Part shown: positions 25,022 to 29,965 of the stretch, piece after piece | How the letters are laid out: every line of letters begins with the position of its first letter | How positions within the stretch are numbered: the first letter of the stretch is position 1 | Virus record (IMG/VR): IMGVR_UViG_3300017759_001836 | Span: 1-29,965 of that record | Strand: one strand, 5' to 3' | DNA length: 29,965 bases | Source of the DNA: a virus | Made by a program: the position numbers and the translations under genes | The notes under the pieces: generated by a model | What the model was told of the DNA's origin: nothing | What the model saw: the letters and a program-made list of their open reading frames with translations, nothing else | The model's database searches: none

Positions 25022-25753
25022 ATGAATTTATGGAAATACTTTTTAGAAAATGATGGTAATAAAATTACAAGATGGACTCATTACTTTCCGATTTATGAAA
25101 AACACTTTGAAAGGTTTAAAAATAAACCAGTAAAGATATTAGAGATTGGTGTTTTAAATGGTGGGTCTTTACCAATGTGGCAAAAATATTTTGGCCCACT
25201 TTCAAAGATAGTTGCAATAGATATAACACCATCTTGTAAAAATTATGAGATACCTGGTACAATAGTTCGTATAGGTGACCAATCAGATGAAAAATTTTTA
25301 CAAGAGTTAGTAGATGAATTTGGTGAATTTGATATTATCATAGATGATGGTAGTCATCAAGTCGCTCATGTAAACAAAACATTTCAGTATTTGTACCCTA
25401 GAATGTCTAAGAACGGAGTTTATCTTGTTGAAGATACACACGCAGCTTATTGGGAAGATACTCATGGTGGTGGTTTAAATGAGCCAGAATCAATTATAAA
25501 TGTATCTAAAAACTTGGTAGATAAACTTAATGCAGACCATACAAGAGGTCAAGTAGAACCAGATGATTTCACTAGGTCTACTCAATCAATTACATTTTAT
25601 GATAGTGTAATTGTATTTGAAAGAGGTGAGATACATTGGAAACAACCATTAGAGTTTGGTAAAAACACACCGATGGATTATGCACCTAATCCTGAACTAG
25701 AACAAGCTAAAAACTCAGCGCCAGATATGGGAGATTTCACCATAAAAACCTAA
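25022..25753 (+). CDS. Sugar O-methyltransferase-like (SAM-dependent, MycE/TylF-type)
   Basis: This 243-residue class I methyltransferase starts at ATG 25022 with AGAGGA upstream; an earlier ATG at 24977 is inside the previous gene. Motif I is ILEIGVLNGGS, a second acidic motif is VAIDIT, and IIIDDGSHQVAHV with VYLVEDTHAAYW provides the metal/SAM-site aspartates and histidines. This DDGSH...ED(T)....Y order is that of macrolide sugar O-methyltransferases such as MycE. It probably methylates a sugar or cyclitol hydroxyl, as expected for capping of a glycan. It closes the cassette. Confidence 0.8.
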   Translation: MNLWKYFLENDGNKITRWTHYFPIYEKHFERFKNKPVKILEIGVLNGGSLPMWQKYFGPLSKIVAIDITPSCKNYEIPGTIVRIGDQSDEKFLQELVDEFGEFDIIIDDGSHQVAHVNKTFQYLYPRMSKNGVYLVEDTHAAYWEDTHGGGLNEPESIINVSKNLVDKLNADHTRGQVEPDDFTRSTQSITFYDSVIVFERGEIHWKQPLEFGKNTPMDYAPNPELEQAKNSAPDMGDFTIKT

Positions 25754-25756
25754 ATG

Positions 25757-25764
25757 TATAAATA
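25757..25764 (+). promoter_or_regulatory. T4-type late promoter, perfect match
   Basis: TATAAATA is an exact match to the T4 late promoter, followed by CC. It starts 4 bases after the methyltransferase stop and 41 bases before the next start, in the only gap of this region. Confidence 0.8.
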
Positions 25765-25797
25765 CCAGGAAATTTAACTTAACAGCTGCAGAGGCTT

Positions 25798-27618
25798 ATG
25801 AAATTCCTAGACTACATACAGGAAAACAAAGATAAACACGCCGTTTTATCATTCGGTAGAATGAATCCGATTACAAAAGGGCATGAAAAACTTGTTAATA
25901 AGGCACAACAAATTGCCAGACAAGTTGGTGGCTCTCATCATATCGTGTTATCTCATAGTCAAGACAAGAATAAAAACCCACTTAAACCAGCTGATAAGTT
26001 AAAACACGCCAAGAAGGCATTTCCACGTGCCAATCTATCTACCTCAGATAAAGAAAGTCCAAACTACCTAACACAGGCAGCTAAGTTACATAAGAAAGGT
26101 GTATCACACCTACACGTTGTCGCAGGTTCAGACCGTGTTTCAGAGTTTAAAAACACTCTCAATAGATATAATGGTTCACATTCAAAAGCATTATATAATT
26201 TTAAAAATATAAAAGTACACTCATCTGGTGATAGAGACCCAGATAGTCATGGTACATCTGGTATGTCAGGTACAAAGATGAGAGGTCATGCAGCTTCAGG
26301 TAATTACAAGGCATTTAAGTCTGGTGCACCATCAGGTATGAGTGATAGTCATGTAAAACATATGTACAATGATACTCGTAAGGGTATGAAGATTGCAGAA
26401 GATGTTGCAGTATTTTTGATTGGTGGACCTGGTTCAGGTAAAGATTTCATATTTAAAACCATAATGGAAGATTTTGGTCTTTCAGAAATGAATACAGATA
26501 AGGCCTTTGAGTATCTTATCTCAGAGAGTTATAACACACATAAAAGAACAAACATTGTCATCAACGGCAATGCACATGAGATAAAAATATTAGAACAAAT
26601 AAAAGAAAGATTGGAAGAACAAGGTTATAAAACAGCGATGGTTCTTGTTTCTACATCTGATGAAGTATCAAAGCAGAGAAATGAAAGTAGAAAAAGAATG
26701 ATGAATGAAGAATTAAGATTTAAGAAATGGAACCTCGTAAATATGGTCAAACCATATTTTGAAGATGTGTTTAAAGACGATTATATTGAGTTTGATAATT
26801 CAGATGAAATATCTGATGAGAGTATTATCGACCTCAAAGAATGGTTGGAGAGTAGAATGTCAAATGATATAAAAGATATTGATGAAATATTTGAAGATTA
26901 TTTTGATGAGGATTTAAGAAAATGGTTTTCTAAAGATCACCCTACTGGTGATTGGAAGAGGATCGATTCCAAGGGCAACGTAGCAGGCCCTTGTGCAAGG
27001 GAACCAGGTGAACCAAAGCCTAAATGTATGTCAAAGGCAAAAAGAGCTAAACTTTCTAAGAGTGAACGTGCAGCTGCTGTAAGAGCTAAACGCAAACATG
27101 ACCCAGTTGCTAATAGAGCTGGTAAAGGTGGTAAACCAATAAATGTTTCCAATTTTGGTAAAGGTAAATTGACAAAGGAGGCAGTAGATGATAGGCAATA
27201 TGATTCGCAAATTAGTGAAAGAAGAGTTAGTGAAAATGTTGGTGGAAATATTTCCAGAGAAAAGAAAGGCAATATCAACAAAGATTTTAACGCCTGGTAT
27301 GCAGGCTCCAACACTAGCAAATACTTCAAACCGGACGAACTCTCGGAGGAGAACAGCGAACACAGCATCACAGAGAAAACGCAGGCAATATCGACAAAGA
27401 AAATCGAAGAATCAATCGATCGAGGTATAGAACCTGGTATGGCTCTGAACTCTTTTTCTAAAGAGTATAATAATCGGCGCAAAGGAGGAAAAGTGGTGCC
27501 GTTCAAAGAACTAACGGGCGACACCACTACAGCCTCAATTGGGGCACAGAAAGAAGATGAGTTAAAGAAAAAAGGTATAAATTTAAAAACATTTAGAGCA
27601 AAAAGGCCAATTGGATGA
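25798..27618 (+). CDS. Nucleotidyltransferase/P-loop fusion with capsid-targeting-like N-terminus
   Basis: The 606-residue protein is probably multi-domain. Residues 1-9 (MKFLDYIQE) resemble the T4 capsid-targeting sequence. About 14-185 form a cytidylyltransferase-type domain: SFGRMNPITKGH (T26, G28, H29), VAGSDR (110-113) and SGTKMR (157-162, like ISSTxxR). At 209-216 is GGPGSGKD, a P-loop whose last residue is Asp instead of Thr/Ser, followed by kinase-like segments. About 360-450 is a basic conserved module (DLRKWFSKDHPTGDWKR, KCMSKAKRAKLSKSERA), then a tail ending in ELTGDTTTASIGAQKEDEL. The domain order recalls NadR (NMN adenylyltransferase plus kinase), but substrate is unknown. Bases 27301-27420 are near 46% G+C, well above the surrounding sequence. 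Confidence 0.7.
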   Translation: MKFLDYIQENKDKHAVLSFGRMNPITKGHEKLVNKAQQIARQVGGSHHIVLSHSQDKNKNPLKPADKLKHAKKAFPRANLSTSDKESPNYLTQAAKLHKKGVSHLHVVAGSDRVSEFKNTLNRYNGSHSKALYNFKNIKVHSSGDRDPDSHGTSGMSGTKMRGHAASGNYKAFKSGAPSGMSDSHVKHMYNDTRKGMKIAEDVAVFLIGGPGSGKDFIFKTIMEDFGLSEMNTDKAFEYLISESYNTHKRTNIVINGNAHEIKILEQIKERLEEQGYKTAMVLVSTSDEVSKQRNESRKRMMNEELRFKKWNLVNMVKPYFEDVFKDDYIEFDNSDEISDESIIDLKEWLESRMSNDIKDIDEIFEDYFDEDLRKWFSKDHPTGDWKRIDSKGNVAGPCAREPGEPKPKCMSKAKRAKLSKSERAAAVRAKRKHDPVANRAGKGGKPINVSNFGKGKLTKEAVDDRQYDSQISERRVSENVGGNISREKKGNINKDFNAWYAGSNTSKYFKPDELSEENSEHSITEKTQAISTKKIEESIDRGIEPGMALNSFSKEYNNRRKGGKVVPFKELTGDTTTASIGAQKEDELKKKGINLKTFRAKRPIG

Positions 27619-27923
27619 AAACATTTGCACAATTTATAAATGAAGATAAATCACCTGCGTGGACAAGGTCCGCTGGTAAAAATCCAGAAGGTGGTTTAAA
27701 TCAAAAGGGTGTTGAGTCTTATCGCCGTGAAAACCCTGGTTCAAAATTAAAAACAGCAGTTACAACAAAACCAAGTAAATTGAAAAAAGGTTCTAAAGCT
27801 GCTAAAAGAAGATTATCATTCTGCCGGAGAATGAAAGGGATGAAAAAGAAGCTAACCTCAGCCAAAACAGCTAGAGATCCAGATAGCCGAATTAACAAAT
27901 CATTAAGAAAATGGAACTGCTAA
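27615..27923 (+). CDS. Small basic protein with capsid-targeting-like N-terminus
   Basis: The 102-residue protein overlaps the previous stop (ATGA). Its first ten residues, MKTFAQFINE, line up with MKTYQEFIAE, the T4 internal-protein capsid-targeting sequence as I recall it: six identities plus F for Y. Cleavage after E10 would leave about 92 residues, rich in Lys and Arg. The body reads PAWTRSAGKNPEGGLNQKG, then a basic stretch (KLKKGSKAAKRRLSFCRRM), and ends ARDPDSRINKSLRKWNC. It belongs to a conserved marine T4-like family (I think DUF6321). It probably binds DNA inside the head. The terminal Cys and the Cys in SFCRRM are conserved-looking. Confidence 0.75.
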   Translation: MKTFAQFINEDKSPAWTRSAGKNPEGGLNQKGVESYRRENPGSKLKTAVTTKPSKLKKGSKAAKRRLSFCRRMKGMKKKLTSAKTARDPDSRINKSLRKWNC

Positions 27924-27938
27924 ACATAGGAGAAAGTA

Positions 27939-29965
27939 ATGCAACACGATAATAAAGTAACTAGAAACGTAGCTGATGCGGCTCTCAAGGTATTGATGGG
28001 AGAAGAGCCAGATAACCAGCAGTTTACTCAAGAGCTAGAAAAGAACAAGGTCAAAGCTTCTACGAAGAAATCTCCTGAAGATGAGGCTAGGGTCGCTAAA
28101 GGTAATGTTGATGCTGTTGACACCGTAAAAGAAGAGCTTAAAGGTGGTCAAAAGAATATTGACATGAATAAGAACGGTAAGATAGATGCAGAAGATTTTA
28201 AAATGCTTCGCAAGAAAAAGCCTGCAAAACGTGTTGTTCACTCAGATAGACCTGATAGTCTAGTTAGTATGAAAGTTTCTAAAGAAGAAGTTGAAGAGTT
28301 AGATGAACTATCACCAAAAACTTTAGGTTCTTATGCAACAAAAGCCGGTATGGATGCAAGAAGTAGAGCCGCTCATGGAGCTGGTGCTTACATGATGGGC
28401 TCAACGGGAGAGGCAAAACAACAAGCAGATAAAAGTGATAAACGTATGGCAGGTGTAAAGAAAGCAATAAACAAATTAACTAAAGAACAAGATGAGAGCT
28501 TAGAAGAAGGTAAACTTAAAGACTTGGTCACAGGACATATGGACGATGGTCACTCATTTGATACAGCTATGAAGAAGGCACAGGCTGACTTAAATAAGAT
28601 GGCAGTTAAGAAGGCATCTGATGAACATCCAGAGGCTAAGTTTAGAACTAACCCATTGAAACCAGTTATGTCAAAGTCTGATAGAGAGTCATCAAAGAAG
28701 AACTTAGGAAAACTTCTGAATAAGAAGATGCAGAAAGAAGCAAACAAACCATCGCCTGCTATGGCAGATGCTTTTGCAAAGTTAAGAGCTGGTGGTTCTC
28801 GCATACAAGATGGACCATCTAATGTTACGAAAACATCAACTGGTCTTATACACAGAGCTAAATTAGCAAAAGGTCCAAAATATGGTGTAACTGATTTCAC
28901 AAAGAATGTAGAAGATAGTGAGGCAGAAGGACCAAAGGGCACTAAGAGAAAAGGTTATGGTGCTAGACAAAACAAAGTTCGCAGTACCAGAGTAAGTGGT
29001 AAAGATGTGAATGAGAGTTTTGGTTTTACCGCTATGTTAGAGTCATATCAAGAAAAAGGTCTTGGTTTCATTAAACAAATGAATGAAGAGATTGAACTTT
29101 TAGATGAAAAGAATAAACCAACAAATCCAGCATTATGGGCTAGGGCAAAGGCAGCTGCAAAGTCTAAGTTTGATGTATACCCATCAGCATATGCAAATGG
29201 TTGGGCCGCCAAATGGTATAAGAAGAGAGGTGGTGGTTGGAAATCTGTGAAAGAAGAAGTTGAGCAAATAGAGGAGGCCACTCCCACAAAAAAAGAAGTT
29301 AAGCAGGGTATTGGGATAGCTCGTGATAAAAGATATGCAAAAGGTAATATGTCTGGTGCTGTAAAGGCTATGGACAAGGTCAATAAAGGTATCGCACAAC
29401 ACCCTGCTGTAGCAAAAGAGTTGAGAAAGCAAAACGAGAGCTCTAACTTTAAAGATTTAAGACATCAATTAGATGAACTATCACCAAAGACTCTAGGGTC
29501 TTATGCTCAAAAATCTGTAAGAGATTTAGAGAAACGTGATAGGGCCATGGGTAAGGCAACACAAAGAGATAGAGAAGTTGTGGATCCAGAAACAAGCAAA
29601 CCTTTTCAAAAAATGGCTAAGAGAAGGTCTGGGTTGACAAAAGCGATAAACAGATTATCTAAAGAAGAAGTTGAACAGTTAGATGAACTATCACCAAAGA
29701 CTTTAGGTTCTTATGCTAAAAAAGCACAAAGACAAACCATGAATACAAATATGGCAATAGGTGCTAATTCTACTGATAATCCAGTTACACGAAGAGAAAA
29801 GGCCTTTGCTAAGAAAAGAAAAGAAGGTGCTAGTAGAGCGATTGGTAAGTTAGTTCAAAAGAAAATGTCTAATGAAGATGTAGAACAGATTGATGAACTT
29901 AAATCAAAAACGCTAAAGAGTTATATAAGCAAAGCAGGTAAAGATTTATCAAAGAGAGTTGCAGA
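27939..29965 (+). CDS. Large repeat protein with EF-hand loop (3' truncated)
   Basis: The frame is open from ATG 27939, preceded by AGGAGA, to the window end, giving about 675 residues with the stop outside. Residues 75-86 (DMNKNGKIDAED) form a full EF-hand calcium loop pattern. From residue 121 a module begins LDELSPKTLGSYATKA and ends in KKAINKLTKE; a long middle follows with LESYQE and a conserved PTNPALWARAK...DVYPSAYANGW segment (about 394-436), then three more copies at 511, 581 and 651. The protein is lysine-rich, with no signal peptide or membrane span, and is probably a late virion or internal protein. Similar repeat modules are common in T4-like marine phages. Function is unknown. 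Confidence 0.75.
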   Translation, partial: MQHDNKVTRNVADAALKVLMGEEPDNQQFTQELEKNKVKASTKKSPEDEARVAKGNVDAVDTVKEELKGGQKNIDMNKNGKIDAEDFKMLRKKKPAKRVVHSDRPDSLVSMKVSKEEVEELDELSPKTLGSYATKAGMDARSRAAHGAGAYMMGSTGEAKQQADKSDKRMAGVKKAINKLTKEQDESLEEGKLKDLVTGHMDDGHSFDTAMKKAQADLNKMAVKKASDEHPEAKFRTNPLKPVMSKSDRESSKKNLGKLLNKKMQKEANKPSPAMADAFAKLRAGGSRIQDGPSNVTKTSTGLIHRAKLAKGPKYGVTDFTKNVEDSEAEGPKGTKRKGYGARQNKVRSTRVSGKDVNESFGFTAMLESYQEKGLGFIKQMNEEIELLDEKNKPTNPALWARAKAAAKSKFDVYPSAYANGWAAKWYKKRGGGWKSVKEEVEQIEEATPTKKEVKQGIGIARDKRYAKGNMSGAVKAMDKVNKGIAQHPAVAKELRKQNESSNFKDLRHQLDELSPKTLGSYAQKSVRDLEKRDRAMGKATQRDREVVDPETSKPFQKMAKRRSGLTKAINRLSKEEVEQLDELSPKTLGSYAKKAQRQTMNTNMAIGANSTDNPVTRREKAFAKKRKEGASRAIGKLVQKKMSNEDVEQIDELKSKTLKSYISKAGKDLSKRVA
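28161..28196 (+). other. EF-hand calcium-binding loop in the repeat protein
   Basis: The twelve codons for DMNKNGKIDAED place Asp, Asn, Asn, a backbone position, Asp and a final Asp at the usual EF-hand positions 1, 3, 5, 7, 9 and 12, with Gly at 6 and Ile at 8. Only one loop is seen, as in dockerin-like or unpaired EF-hand proteins. Confidence 0.6.
28299..28490 (+). repeat. Repeat module copy 1 (LDELSPKTLGSY)
   Basis: This is the first of four in-frame copies, about 64 codons, starting with L121. It shares a 59-base near-identical stretch (28278-28336) with copy 3 (29658-29716), differing at two bases, 1,380 bases away. The ending KKAINKLTKE recurs in the later copies. Confidence 0.85.
29469..29965 (+). 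repeat. Tandem repeat copies 2-4, 70-codon period
   Basis: Copies start at 29469 (codon 511), 29679 (codon 581) and 29889 (codon 651), exactly 210 bases apart. Copies 2 and 3 keep LDELSPKTLGSYA; copy 4 is diverged (IDELKSKTLKSY) and runs off the window. Each unit ends with a basic 'R..G..kAI.kL' helix and EE/ED-VEQ. Confidence 0.9.

Noticed and set aside
27188-27430. 80-codon plus-strand frame inside the 25798 gene
   Set aside because: It is out of frame with the conserved protein, and the arginine/glutamine-rich product is typical of a shifted reading of this locally G+C-rich segment.
26937-27632. 231-codon open frame on the minus strand
   Set aside because: It is antisense to a conserved multi-domain gene, low in charge patterning and rich in Ser/Leu/Phe, as expected from the reverse of a Lys/Glu-rich gene. 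It has no ribosome site.
28550-28942. Minus-strand frames (130 codons here, also 29048-29383 and 29184-29432)
   Set aside because: All lie opposite the long repeat-protein frame, which has a start, ribosome site and in-frame repeats.
1-29965. tRNA genes, CRISPR arrays, insertion sequences, attachment sites
   Set aside because: Gaps are short and none holds a cloverleaf, a repeat-spacer pattern, a transposase or terminal inverted repeats.

Overview
The window looks like part of the genome of an AT-rich, T4-like marine myophage (cyanophage or pelagiphage type). The evidence is a recognisable T4-type replication cluster in T4-like order: sliding clamp gp45, clamp loader gp44/gp62, RegA, DNA polymerase gp43, UvsX and helicase gp41. 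It also has T4-type late promoters (TATAAATA and close variants), dense plus-strand genes with ATGA/TAATG overlaps, and marine-phage accessory genes such as a CobS-like ATPase and Hsp20. The host cannot be named: no photosynthesis gene, tRNA or integrase is visible. I saw no CRISPR array, insertion sequence or rRNA. All supported genes are on the plus strand, and no gap exceeds 300 bases.

Layout. (1) 1-840: the end of a CobS/MoxR-like ATPase and a small winged-helix protein, each followed by a hairpin terminator. (2) 845-4677: a glycosyltransferase, a DUF3310-like protein, then gp45, a small protein, gp44, gp62 and RegA. (3) 4740-7780: an insert between regA and gene 43 with Hsp20 (own leader and terminator), a 53-residue ORF, a DUF4422-like glycosyltransferase, an M15 peptidase and three unknowns. 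(4) 7780-15269: gp43, a 2OG-Fe(II) oxygenase-like protein, a membrane/coiled-coil protein, UvsX, gp41 and a protein resembling DUF4338 (DruA family). (5) 15279-19227: a late-promoter unit with a possible nuclease-like protein, a ligase/nucleotidyltransferase-fold protein and two conserved phage proteins. (6) 19244-25753: eight tightly packed sugar genes, namely three glycosyltransferase-like proteins, a sugar nucleotidyltransferase, an APH-type kinase, a sugar-phosphate cyclase resembling EEVS rather than ordinary 3-dehydroquinate synthase, an SDR and a sugar O-methyltransferase. (7) 25757-end: a perfect late promoter, then a nucleotidyltransferase/P-loop fusion, a small basic protein, and a long repeat protein that runs off the window.

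Two things stand out. First, region 6 has the enzyme classes used to make and attach an activated C7-cyclitol (cyclase, kinase, nucleotidyltransferase, oxidoreductase, glycosyltransferase), so the phage may build an unusual cyclitol-based glycan. Second, three proteins in regions 5 and 7 begin with a motif very like the T4 capsid-targeting sequence (MKTYQEFIAE as I recall it) and end it with an [I/L]xE site like that cut by the T4 prohead protease. This suggests that a ligase-fold enzyme, a nucleotidyltransferase/kinase and a small basic protein are packaged in the head and delivered with the DNA. Both are inferences from motifs and context.
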